A stretch of 64,000 nucleotides of DNA, from NCBI GenBank assembly GCA_937927845.1, contig CALFXE010000010.1, positions 1 through 64,000 of the forward strand, written 5' to 3'. Below the pieces are notes generated by a model that saw only the letters and a program-made list of their open reading frames with translations, was not told the origin of the DNA and searched no databases. The translations under genes and the position numbers were made by a program. Below are positions 26,025 to 33,674 of this stretch, piece after piece (within the stretch, counting starts at the first letter, position 1; every line of letters starts with the position of its first letter). Source of the stretch: an uncultured Paludibacter sp. GTDB taxonomy: Bacteria; Bacteroidota; Bacteroidia; Bacteroidales; Paludibacteraceae.

Positions 26025-26972
26025 TTATTCTATTACAGATTTAATTTCGTCTAATGATACAAGCTTGTTGACAATGGCATATATAGTAAGTCCCGCTGTA
26101 CTGTGAATTTCTAATTTACGTGTAATATTTCTTCTGTGAGAAATTACGGTATGAGTCGATAAAAATAATTTTTGAGCTATTTCTTTGTTTGTTAGTCCTT
26201 TCACTACACTGGAAAGGATTTCTATTTCTCTATCTGTTAAACTCTCTGTTTTCTCCGTATTCGTATTTTCTTCATTATTGAATAATAACTTCTTTTCTAT
26301 TGCTTCGATTATCGGTACAAAAAAGAAATCTTCTACACGATTATGTTTTTCTAAATCCTTTTCACATGCTGAAAGATCAAAAAGCACTTCATTTAAAAGA
26401 AAATTTGGTTGCTGAGCAGGAAAGTATTTAATTAGGATATTCTTTAAATCGGATAATTTTGAGTCGATGTTTTCGTGGTTTTTTTCAAAAACCGCAATGT
26501 TATAACGTGGATTCTTCTTACCCTCAAGAAGATTTAGTGCATAAGGAAAAACAACTTCATCCTCGTAATTCATATGTTTTTCTACTTCTGATACATAATT
26601 ATTGTAGAATTTCATAATCATCATACGGAAAGGTTCTTCGTTTATGCAGCTATCAATTGCCTCGATTAGTTTATTGCGAATTAGAGGAAGCTTAAATCCG
26701 AGAAAGAAATCATGTGCATTTCGTAAATACAGTACTACTGAATCTATTGATATTTCTTCGTGATTGATATATTCTTCCTTATATCCATCGGAAATAAAGT
26801 TTACAACTGCTAAAAAAGTTTTTTCATCAACGCCACTTTCAGTACACACTTCTTTAACTGTTTTATCGCCAAAACCTAAGGAAAAACCAAATCGGGTTAT
26901 AGTCAATAATAATGATGAATCCTCTTTTATAAGTTCATTCATTTTGCTGTATGAAGTAAATTTTTGCTGCAT
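26025..26972 (-). CDS. Hemerythrin-like domain fused to a LuxR-type regulator
   Basis: A 315-residue protein with three parts. Residues about 11-62 resemble a degenerate ScdA/RIC N-terminal domain (ITRFGFSLGFGDKTVKEVC). Residues about 85-225 form a four-helix hemerythrin fold with its iron ligands visible: HDFF, EKHMNYEDEVVFPY, KNHENID and EKHNRVEDFFFVP. Residues about 245-305 form a LuxR helix-turn-helix (LTDREIEILSSVVKGLTNKEIAQKLFLSTHTVISHRRNI). I infer a di-iron sensor of oxygen, nitric oxide or redox state controlling transcription, including the antiporter in its own operon. ATG 26942 is an alternative start. Confidence 0.85.
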   Translation of the reverse strand: MQQKFTSYSKMNELIKEDSSLLLTITRFGFSLGFGDKTVKEVCTESGVDEKTFLAVVNFISDGYKEEYINHEEISIDSVVLYLRNAHDFFLGFKLPLIRNKLIEAIDSCINEEPFRMMIMKFYNNYVSEVEKHMNYEDEVVFPYALNLLEGKKNPRYNIAVFEKNHENIDSKLSDLKNILIKYFPAQQPNFLLNEVLFDLSACEKDLEKHNRVEDFFFVPIIEAIEKKLLFNNEENTNTEKTESLTDREIEILSSVVKGLTNKEIAQKLFLSTHTVISHRRNITRKLEIHSTAGLTIYAIVNKLVSLDEIKSVIE

Positions 26973-26992
26973 CTATTGTGGGTTTTACGGCA

Positions 26993-27000
26993 CAAAGGTA
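26993..27000 (-). promoter_or_regulatory. -7 box of the hemerythrin-LuxR/antiporter operon
   Basis: Minus-strand TACCTTTG matches TAnnTTTG, 20 bases before the ATG at 26972. Confidence 0.5.
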
Positions 27001-27458
27001 CGAAAAATGATTGTTTTATGATAGAATTTTATTTCTATTAGTTAAAACACATATTTTAGCAATGTGTTCAAGAGGGTATATAATTTTATAATGAAGTCAT
27101 CTTGACTTCGCAAACGAGCGGAGCGAGGTGAGGGATTTTCCAATACGTTGTAGTCAGCTGATGTGAAAAGTCAGGATCATTTCTAAGTTTAAATAAAACA
27201 AAAAGCGATTACATATTCTTAATGGAGATGTACTTGCTAAATAGAAGTTCTGATGAACATTACGGATAATTTTAAAACTCACCCTCTATACGCATGAATT
27301 ATATTTTACATAACTTATGATAAATAGACTATTTGTCAACCAAAAATGTAAATCGTTAGTCTTTGCTATGTATTCGATAAAACATCAATAAATCAGTATT
27401 TTACCAACATAGTAGAATGAGATAGTTAGCGATTTGATATAAAAAAATTATATTATCA
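27001..27458. other. Gene-free stretch with a GC-rich patch and a direct repeat
   Basis: No credible protein or RNA gene. A GC-rich patch near 27105-27140 (GCGGAGCGAGGTGAGGG) contrasts with AT-rich surroundings and looks like a dispersed-repeat remnant, though no second copy is in the window. The left copy of a 19-base direct repeat lies at 27289-27307. Confidence 0.5.
27289..27307 (+). repeat. 19-base direct repeat, left copy
   Basis: tacgcatgaattatatttt, identical to 28712-28730. The pair encloses the XRE-ImmA gene and the PIN remnant. Confidence 0.75.
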
Positions 27459-27491
27459 TTGCGTACTTGTAAACTAAAAGCATTATCTTTG
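27459..27491 (+). promoter_or_regulatory. Promoter of the XRE-ImmA gene
   Basis: TTG (27459-27461), 22-base gap, TATCTTTG (27484-27491), ending 20 bases before the ATG at 27512. Confidence 0.6.
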
Positions 27492-27511
27492 TATCATAAT
27501 TCAAATTTACA

Positions 27512-28576
27512 ATGGAAATGAAAGAGATTTTTTCAGAACGTTTTAAATCTGCTCGTTTAATGAAAGGTTTTTCATTACAGGATTTGGCTGACGCCTTAGG
27601 CAATCAAGTATCTCGTCAAGCATTACATCGTTACGAGAAAGGGGAAGTTATTCCCGATACCGAAAAAATCAACTTATTAAGTAAGGCGTTAAATGTAAAT
27701 CCCGATTATTTTTTCAGAATTACCAAAGTGGAGTTTGGCGAAATAGAATTTCGTAAATTGAGTAAAATGTCACAAAAAGAAGCTTCTGTCATTAAGGAAA
27801 AAACCAAAGAGTATCTCTCCCGTTATTTAGAGTTAGAAGAAATTATAGGATTGAATGTTGAATTTGAAAATCCACTTAAAGACATCGGTATCATTATTTC
27901 ATATCAACAAGTGAATGAAGCGGCTATTGAATTGAGGAAGACTTGGTGTTTGGGTAATAATGCCGTATTTAATGTTGTTGAACTTTTAGAAGATAAAGGC
28001 ATTAAGGTAGTCAAGTTAGATGTTAATGAAGATTTTGACGGGTTACAAACTTTTGTTAACGGCACTATACCTGTGGTGGCTTATAATATAAAGAAAGCTA
28101 ATAAGCCTGACAGAATTAGGCTCACTCTTTTACACGAATTAGCACACCTGCTATTAACTTTTGGTGATATTACTTTAAAGCAAAGGGAAACTCTATGTTT
28201 TCAGTTTGCGGGTGCAATGCTGTTGCCTGAGAAAACCATTAAAGAAGAATTAGGCGAATACAGAAATAAACTTTCAATAAATGAATTAGGTAATATTAAA
28301 AAACAATACGGTATCTCTATGCAAGCCATAGTTATGAGAGCCAAAGATTGTGATATCATTAATGATCACTATACTAAACAATTCTTTTTCTTAATAAAGC
28401 AGATGAATTGGAAAGTAGATGAACCCGTTGAATATAGTGGGGAAGAAGAGTCAAACCGTTTTGAGCAACTTTTATTCCGAGCATTAGTTGAAGACCAAAT
28501 TTCAATGTCCAAGGCAGCTTCATTGAACAATCAATCTTTGGCAGATTTCAGAAAGGAACATCAAATGGTATTTTAA
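27512..28576 (+). CDS. XRE-family regulator with ImmA/IrrE metallopeptidase domain, antitoxin type
   Basis: A 354-residue protein. Residues about 8-65 form an XRE helix-turn-helix (SARLMKGFSLQDLADALG...RQALHRYEKGEVIPD). Residues about 180-270 hold an ImmA/IrrE zinc peptidase core with LLHELAHLLL. Such two-domain proteins act as antitoxins or autoregulators that are cleaved or cleave their own kind. The following short frame is the start of a PIN-type toxin, so this was most likely a toxin-antitoxin pair. The gene looks intact and has its own promoter. No phage genes are nearby. Confidence 0.85.
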   Translation: MEMKEIFSERFKSARLMKGFSLQDLADALGNQVSRQALHRYEKGEVIPDTEKINLLSKALNVNPDYFFRITKVEFGEIEFRKLSKMSQKEASVIKEKTKEYLSRYLELEEIIGLNVEFENPLKDIGIIISYQQVNEAAIELRKTWCLGNNAVFNVVELLEDKGIKVVKLDVNEDFDGLQTFVNGTIPVVAYNIKKANKPDRIRLTLLHELAHLLLTFGDITLKQRETLCFQFAGAMLLPEKTIKEELGEYRNKLSINELGNIKKQYGISMQAIVMRAKDCDIINDHYTKQFFFLIKQMNWKVDEPVEYSGEEESNRFEQLLFRALVEDQISMSKAASLNNQSLADFRKEHQMVF

Positions 28577-28600
28577 TTCCCTAATATCCTATATTAAACT

Positions 28601-28720
28601 ATGAAAGTAAAAATTGCCGTTACCGATGCAAATATATTTATTGATTTACATGATTTAGGATTGACAAAATATTTTTTCAATCTTGAATTAGAGAAATATC
28701 TATTCCAATATTACGCATGA
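28601..28720 (+). pseudogene. Truncated PIN-domain toxin remnant
   Basis: A 39-residue frame, MKVKIAVTDANIFIDL followed by HDLGLTKYFFNLELE, that matches only the first strand and helix of a PIN ribonuclease (conserved acid in TDANIFIDL). A complete PIN domain needs about 130 or more residues with further acidic residues. The frame runs into the right 19-base direct repeat and stops within it. It lies 24 bases after the XRE-ImmA stop. It should be non-functional as a nuclease. Confidence 0.7.
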
Positions 28721-28730
28721 ATTATATTTT
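28712..28730 (+). repeat. 19-base direct repeat, right copy
   Basis: Identical to 27289-27307. It contains the stop of the PIN remnant and ends 2 bases before the xerD -7 box. Confidence 0.75.
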
Positions 28731-28732
28731 TT

Positions 28733-28740
28733 TATCTTTG
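28733..28740 (+). promoter_or_regulatory. -7 box of xerD
   Basis: TATCTTTG matches TAnnTTTG, 30 bases before the ATG at 28771. Confidence 0.5.
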
Positions 28741-28770
28741 TAATTCAAAAACAGGGTAATTCAATTTTAC

Positions 28771-29661
28771 ATGCTGACCATTTCCGAAGAATATTTTTAC
28801 TATCTGAAATTTGAAAAGGGATTGTCCGATAATTCAATTGTGGCGTACAAAAACGATTTGCAGAAATTATTGGATTTTCTCTCAGATGCCCATGTTGAGA
28901 TTGATAAGGCAAATCCCGCACATCTTAGGGATTTTATCGTTGAAATCAGTTCGATTGGGGTACATCCACGATCACAAGCAAGGATAATTTCAGGAATAAA
29001 ATCGTACTATCATTTTCTGATATATAAAAACAAACGAAGCGATGATCCGACAGAATTACTTGAAAGTCCTAAGATTGGATTTAGGCTACCTGAAGTTCTA
29101 ACGGTTGAAGAGATAGATGAAATAATAAGTGCAATCGATTTATCAAAGCAGGAAGGACAGAGAAATAAAGCAATAATCGAAGTCTTATATGGCTCAGGAA
29201 TACGAGTTTCCGAACTTATTAATTTGAAAATATCCAATCTAAATATTGATGAAGGCTATATGTTAGTCGAAGGTAAGGGCAGCAAACAACGTTTAGTACC
29301 TTTGTCCCCACAATCGATAAAACAATTGCATTTGTGGAATATCGATCGAAATATCTTGAATATTAAAAAAGGACATGAAGATTATGTGTTTCTAAATAGA
29401 AGAGGAGCAAAGTTAACACGTGCAATGATTTTTGCTATAGTAAAAGATCTTACTGAATTAGCAGGAATAAGAAAAAATGTCAGTCCGCATACATTCAGAC
29501 ATTCATTTGCTACACATTTGTTGGAAAACGGTGCAAACCTTAGAGCTATACAGCAATTATTAGGGCACGAATCGATAACGACATCAGAATTATACACACA
29601 CATCGATATTCGATTTCTTAAAAAAACAATTATCGAATGTCACCCTATGTTGAAAAAATGA
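28771..29661 (+). CDS. xerD: Site-specific tyrosine recombinase XerD
   Basis: A 296-residue tyrosine recombinase, the usual size for XerC/XerD, which resolve chromosome dimers at dif. The N-terminal SAM-like domain covers residues 1-90. The catalytic domain shows LYGSGIRVSELINL (Arg), GKGSKQRLVPL (Lys), HTFRHSFATHLLENG (His-x-x-Arg), LLGHESI (His) and TSELYTHI (Tyr nucleophile). It lacks the extra insertion typical of integron integrases. The TGA overlaps the ATG of the next gene (ATGA at 29658-29661). XerD rather than XerC is the better match by general appearance. Confidence 0.88.
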   Translation: MLTISEEYFYYLKFEKGLSDNSIVAYKNDLQKLLDFLSDAHVEIDKANPAHLRDFIVEISSIGVHPRSQARIISGIKSYYHFLIYKNKRSDDPTELLESPKIGFRLPEVLTVEEIDEIISAIDLSKQEGQRNKAIIEVLYGSGIRVSELINLKISNLNIDEGYMLVEGKGSKQRLVPLSPQSIKQLHLWNIDRNILNIKKGHEDYVFLNRRGAKLTRAMIFAIVKDLTELAGIRKNVSPHTFRHSFATHLLENGANLRAIQQLLGHESITTSELYTHIDIRFLKKTIIECHPMLKK

Positions 29662-32048
29662 GGTATATAAAAATAGCACATACGATAATTATATTCTTGA
29701 TAAGTACTTTCATCACTTTCAGTCAAGAAAGTCAAATTATTGGAACTGTACGAAACAAGATAGATAAATCTCCGATTCAATCAGTAAATATTTACTTCAA
29801 AGGAACTAATATAGGCGTTCAAAGCGATGAAGATGGATTTTACATGATAAAAAATTCAGGAGATGAAACTGTTTTGGTTTTCTCGTGTGTAGGCTATAAA
29901 ACTCAGGAGCACAAGATAAGAAAGGGAGAGATATCGGGCTTATATGTTGAAATGAGAGAAGATATTAATATTTTACAGGAGCTTTTTGTTTTGCCCGGAG
30001 CAAATCCTGCTTTAGATTTGATTCAGAAAGTGAGACAGGCAAAATCATCAAATGATGTTATTAATCAGCAGGTAGCATTAAATATCAAAGAAGAACAAAC
30101 AGTATTTTTAATCAAAAGTAAAACTGACAACTCATCACAATCTAAGCATAAAAATATATTTGACGATTTTTCGCTAAGCTTAGACTCTTCGAAATATACT
30201 CCATTATATATTTCAAATGAGGAATATTCAAGTCAAGGAAATATAACGATAAAATCAATAAATAAAGAGTCAAAAGAAATATTTGAAAATGCCGATGTAC
30301 TATTTGAAAAATTGATGGGAGATTTGTCGGGCAATTATAACTTTTATAATAATACAATAGTCATATTCGGAAAGCACTTTATTAGTCCGATAGCTTCATC
30401 AGCAAATACATATTACAGATTTTTTCTGATAGACAGTCTGAATACGGAGCAGGGAAAACAATACTATTTAAGATTTAAAACAAGAAACAATAAGAATTTA
30501 GCTTTTAATGGCGAGTTATGGGTAGATTCAGCAACATATTCAATTACCAAAATAACGGCAGAACTACCTAAACAAGCAAATATAAATTTTATCAAAAAGC
30601 TAAGATTATCTTCGAATTTTAATAAATCTGAAACCGGATTGTGGATACCTGATGTGTCAGTGCTGTCATTAAATATGGATTATCAATTGTTGGCAGACAG
30701 CATTACTCAATCTCCGGAAATATATATACAAAAGCGACAAAAAATCAGTTTAGACTCAGCATTTGAGATAAATAATGAAAATTTTGCAGCAACTCCATTT
30801 TCAAAAGAAGAATTGGAATTTAGAATTGCTGAAATGAATGATTTACCATTGATGAAAACGGCTAAATGGATAGCCGATGGTATTATTAAAGGATATGTGA
30901 ATGCAGGTAAAATTGATATCGGTAAAGTATATTTATTGGCAAGGTTATCTAATGTTGAAGGATTTAGATTTAGTTTGCCGATTCGCACAAATGAACATTT
31001 AATGAAAAATATATCTTTAGGAGGATATTGGGGATATGGTTTCAGCGATAATAAGCATAAATATTCCATAAATGCTTCATTTAAATTACCTCTACAGAAA
31101 AGAACATTAATAAGCTTAGGTTATACGGATGATTATCGGCGTATCGATTATGATTATAATGATTTTTCATTACGAGAAAACCCTTTATTGTCGGGCGATG
31201 AAGATATTGCTAATACAATTTTTGCTTTTCGATCGTCAAACAAAATTAATAAGCGTAAAGAATTTTATGCCTCGTTATCTCATGATTGGAATAAGGATGT
31301 TGAGAGCTTCCTTTTCTTTAGAAATAATACATATTTTGCCGGTAATATGCTGCCATTTACAAAGGATGCTAATGATGTTAATAATATGTTACATAAATCT
31401 ATATCATTGACAACCAGATTTTCAAAAGATGAAAGAAAATTAAGCGATCATTTGGAAAGAATATATATTCAGAATAAGAAACCCGTTTTATATTTAACTG
31501 CTGAGGGAGGTCAGACTACGATTTTATCGGATACTTATCATTATCTAAAGATCAATTCCAAACTTAAGCAAACTATACCTTTTGATGTTGGAGAATGGAA
31601 CTATTATGTAGATGCAGGATGGATGATTGGAAAAGTGCCTTATAATCTATTGTGGATTCCTCAAGGGAGTGAGACCTTACTGTTTAAAAGATACCACTAT
31701 AATCTATTGAATTATATGGAATATGCATTTGATAAATACATTGCTTTCCATAATGAATTGGTTTTTAATGGTGTTATATTCAATCATATACCTATCGTCA
31801 AAAAATTGAATTTAAGAGAATTGGTCACTTTTAAATTTTTATATGGTGATTTGTCGGCAAAGCAAAACAATATCATTGATTTTCCGCAGAACACGGAGGT
31901 CTTAAACATACCTTACATGGAAGTTGGTGTTGGCTTTAGTAATATATTTAGAATATTCTCATTACAATCGGTATGGAGGTTGACTGATTTTGATAAATCT
32001 AATGTAAGATCGTGGAGTATAATCGGCGGTATCAGATTAAATTTCTAA
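29658..32048 (+). CDS. DUF5686 family outer-membrane protein with carboxypeptidase-like regulatory domain
   Basis: A 796-residue secreted protein. A signal peptide (MRYIKIAHTIIIFLISTF...) precedes a CarboxypepD_reg-like beta-sandwich (about 25-100: IIGTVRNKIDKSPIQSVNIYFKGTNIGVQSDEDGFYMI). The remainder is a DUF5686 region with alternating strands that probably form an outer-membrane barrel, ending in SWSIIGGIRLNF with a terminal aromatic residue. Function is unknown; this family is frequent in Bacteroidota envelopes. ATG 29658 is chosen over an upstream in-frame start at 29637 because it gives a clean signal peptide and a coupled ATGA overlap with xerD. Confidence 0.8.
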   Translation: MRYIKIAHTIIIFLISTFITFSQESQIIGTVRNKIDKSPIQSVNIYFKGTNIGVQSDEDGFYMIKNSGDETVLVFSCVGYKTQEHKIRKGEISGLYVEMREDINILQELFVLPGANPALDLIQKVRQAKSSNDVINQQVALNIKEEQTVFLIKSKTDNSSQSKHKNIFDDFSLSLDSSKYTPLYISNEEYSSQGNITIKSINKESKEIFENADVLFEKLMGDLSGNYNFYNNTIVIFGKHFISPIASSANTYYRFFLIDSLNTEQGKQYYLRFKTRNNKNLAFNGELWVDSATYSITKITAELPKQANINFIKKLRLSSNFNKSETGLWIPDVSVLSLNMDYQLLADSITQSPEIYIQKRQKISLDSAFEINNENFAATPFSKEELEFRIAEMNDLPLMKTAKWIADGIIKGYVNAGKIDIGKVYLLARLSNVEGFRFSLPIRTNEHLMKNISLGGYWGYGFSDNKHKYSINASFKLPLQKRTLISLGYTDDYRRIDYDYNDFSLRENPLLSGDEDIANTIFAFRSSNKINKRKEFYASLSHDWNKDVESFLFFRNNTYFAGNMLPFTKDANDVNNMLHKSISLTTRFSKDERKLSDHLERIYIQNKKPVLYLTAEGGQTTILSDTYHYLKINSKLKQTIPFDVGEWNYYVDAGWMIGKVPYNLLWIPQGSETLLFKRYHYNLLNYMEYAFDKYIAFHNELVFNGVIFNHIPIVKKLNLRELVTFKFLYGDLSAKQNNIIDFPQNTEVLNIPYMEVGVGFSNIFRIFSLQSVWRLTDFDKSNVRSWSIIGGIRLNF

Positions 32049-32077
32049 TACTTACCGATTATTTTAAGAAAAAACTT

Positions 32078-32085
32078 TACATTTG
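32078..32085 (+). promoter_or_regulatory. -7 box of proC-upp
   Basis: TACATTTG matches TAnnTTTG, 18 bases before the ATG at 32104. Confidence 0.5.
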
Positions 32086-32103
32086 TGTTGAAAATAAAAT
32101 AAA

Positions 32104-32904
32104 ATGATGACAAAGAATCTAAAAATCGGAATAATTGGCGCAGGCAATATGGGTTCTGCCATAGCTAAGGCTTTATCAAAAAGTGAAGATTTTCATTCAG
32201 CAGATATTTATATCAGCGATGTAAACGAGAAAAATTTAGAGTTAATAAAGAATTTCTCAACAAATATCCATACAACCACATCAAATATTGAACTTGTAAA
32301 GCTGTCGGATATTGTTATTCTCGCTGTCAAACCTTGGTTAATTCATCAGATTGCAGAGGAGACTAAAGCCGCTATAAACTATGATAAGCAAGTTATAGTA
32401 TCCATTGCGGCGGGGGTAGATATTAAGACCTTATTTTCACTATTTAATGAGGATGCAGCTATTTATAGGGTTATTCCAAATACTGCAATTGAAGTAAGCC
32501 AAAGTGTATCAGTTATATCTACACATGATGCAGATAAAGAAAAGCAGGAGCTTATAACTGATGTTTTTACTCAATTGGGAAAAGTATATTTTGTATCGGA
32601 AGAGCAACTTAATGCTTTTATGTCATTGTCTTCATGTGGAATTGCATATGCTTTCCGCTATATTAGGGCTGCAATAGAAGGTGGAGTAGAGATGGGAATT
32701 GCTCCGCAGACAGCCAAAGAAGTTGTTATTCAAACACTTCGTGGGGCTATTGAGTTGATTGAAAAATCAAACTCTCATCCGGAAGTTGAGATAGATAAAG
32801 TAACAACTCCGGGTGGCATTACAATTAAGGGTTTGAATGAAATGGAGGCATATGGATTTACTAATGCTGTTATAAAAGGTTTAAAAGCATCACATATAAA
32901 ATAA
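32104..32904 (+). CDS. proC: Pyrroline-5-carboxylate reductase
   Basis: A 266-residue enzyme for the last step of proline synthesis, reducing pyrroline-5-carboxylate with NAD(P)H. It shows the nucleotide-binding start KIGIIGAGNMGSAIAKAL, the middle motif VSIAAGVDIKTL, the P5C signature IPNTAIEV, and the C-terminal helical domain with SSCGIAYAFRYIRAAIEGGVEMG and the PGG loop (TTPGGITIKGLNEME). Start could be either Met of MMTK. upp follows after 3 bases, so they share a transcript. Confidence 0.95.
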   Translation: MMTKNLKIGIIGAGNMGSAIAKALSKSEDFHSADIYISDVNEKNLELIKNFSTNIHTTTSNIELVKLSDIVILAVKPWLIHQIAEETKAAINYDKQVIVSIAAGVDIKTLFSLFNEDAAIYRVIPNTAIEVSQSVSVISTHDADKEKQELITDVFTQLGKVYFVSEEQLNAFMSLSSCGIAYAFRYIRAAIEGGVEMGIAPQTAKEVVIQTLRGAIELIEKSNSHPEVEIDKVTTPGGITIKGLNEMEAYGFTNAVIKGLKASHIK

Positions 32905-32907
32905 GGT

Positions 32908-33561
32908 ATGGAAATAATCAATCTTTCTGAAACAAATTCAGTTTTAAATCAGTATTTAAAGGAAATTCGATGTAAGGAAATTCAACAAGACTCTATGCGA
33001 TTTAGAAAAAATCTTGAAAGAATTGGGGAAATAATGGCATATGAGATTAGTAAGAGATTTGATTACTCGCCGGATGAAATTGAAACTCCATTAGGTAAAA
33101 CAACCATAAGTAATATGACAAATCAATTGGTTATTTCGACAATTTTACGTGCCGGACTACCATTTCATCAAGGATTTTTAAATTATTTTGATAAAGCAGA
33201 GAATGCTTTTGTTTCAGCATATAGAAAGTATAAAGACGCATTGAAGTTTGAAATTTTTATTGAGTATATAGCTTCTCCCGACTTAAATAACAAAACTTTG
33301 CTTATTGTAGATCCTATGTTAGCAACTGGTGGTTCTTTGGAGCTATCTTACAGAGCTTTGCTGACAAAAGGGAAACCATCTCAAGTTCATATAGCATCCA
33401 TAATATCAAGTGCATACGCAATAGATTATGTTGTGAAAAACATGTCAGACACAAACATTACACTATGGACTGCCGCAATAGATCCGGAGTTGGACGAACA
33501 TTCATACATAGTGCCGGGATTAGGTGATGCCGGTGATTTAGCTTACGGATCAAGGATGTAG
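32908..33561 (+). CDS. upp: Uracil phosphoribosyltransferase
   Basis: A 217-residue enzyme that converts uracil and PRPP into UMP in pyrimidine salvage. The PRPP-binding motif LLIVDPMLATGGSLE and the uracil-binding C-terminus PGLGDAGDLAYGSRM are clear, as is the ILRAGLPFHQGFL segment. It is coupled to proC (3-base gap), a pairing without obvious biochemical link. Transcription probably ends at the palindromic repeat just downstream. Confidence 0.95.
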   Translation: MEIINLSETNSVLNQYLKEIRCKEIQQDSMRFRKNLERIGEIMAYEISKRFDYSPDEIETPLGKTTISNMTNQLVISTILRAGLPFHQGFLNYFDKAENAFVSAYRKYKDALKFEIFIEYIASPDLNNKTLLIVDPMLATGGSLELSYRALLTKGKPSQVHIASIISSAYAIDYVVKNMSDTNITLWTAAIDPELDEHSYIVPGLGDAGDLAYGSRM

Positions 33562-33569
33562 TCTATGTT

Positions 33570-33652
33570 GGCACGCGGATAACGCTGATTTTCAAACACT
33601 GATTTATAATTTGCGTATATCAGCGTTGCTTGCATCTGTATTATCAGCGTTC
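33570..33652. repeat. Convergent-junction palindromic repeat, copy 2
   Basis: Same family as 55325-55411. The left half carries AACGCTGAT and a variant AACACTGAT; the right half carries ATCAGCGTT twice in inverted orientation, so it can fold into nested hairpins. It lies between convergent upp and the M6 protease gene. Confidence 0.8.
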
Positions 33653-33674
33653 TATTCTTGAAAATTTAAGAATT

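Noticed and set aside
27105..27140. GC-rich patch near the XRE-ImmA gene as a small RNA or tRNA remnant
   Set aside because: No cloverleaf, promoter or terminator; more like a single dispersed-repeat fragment.
28771..29661. xerD as the integrase of an integron serving the attC-like sites
   Set aside because: The protein is a normal XerD-sized recombinase without an IntI-type insertion and lies 26 kb from the attC-like sites.
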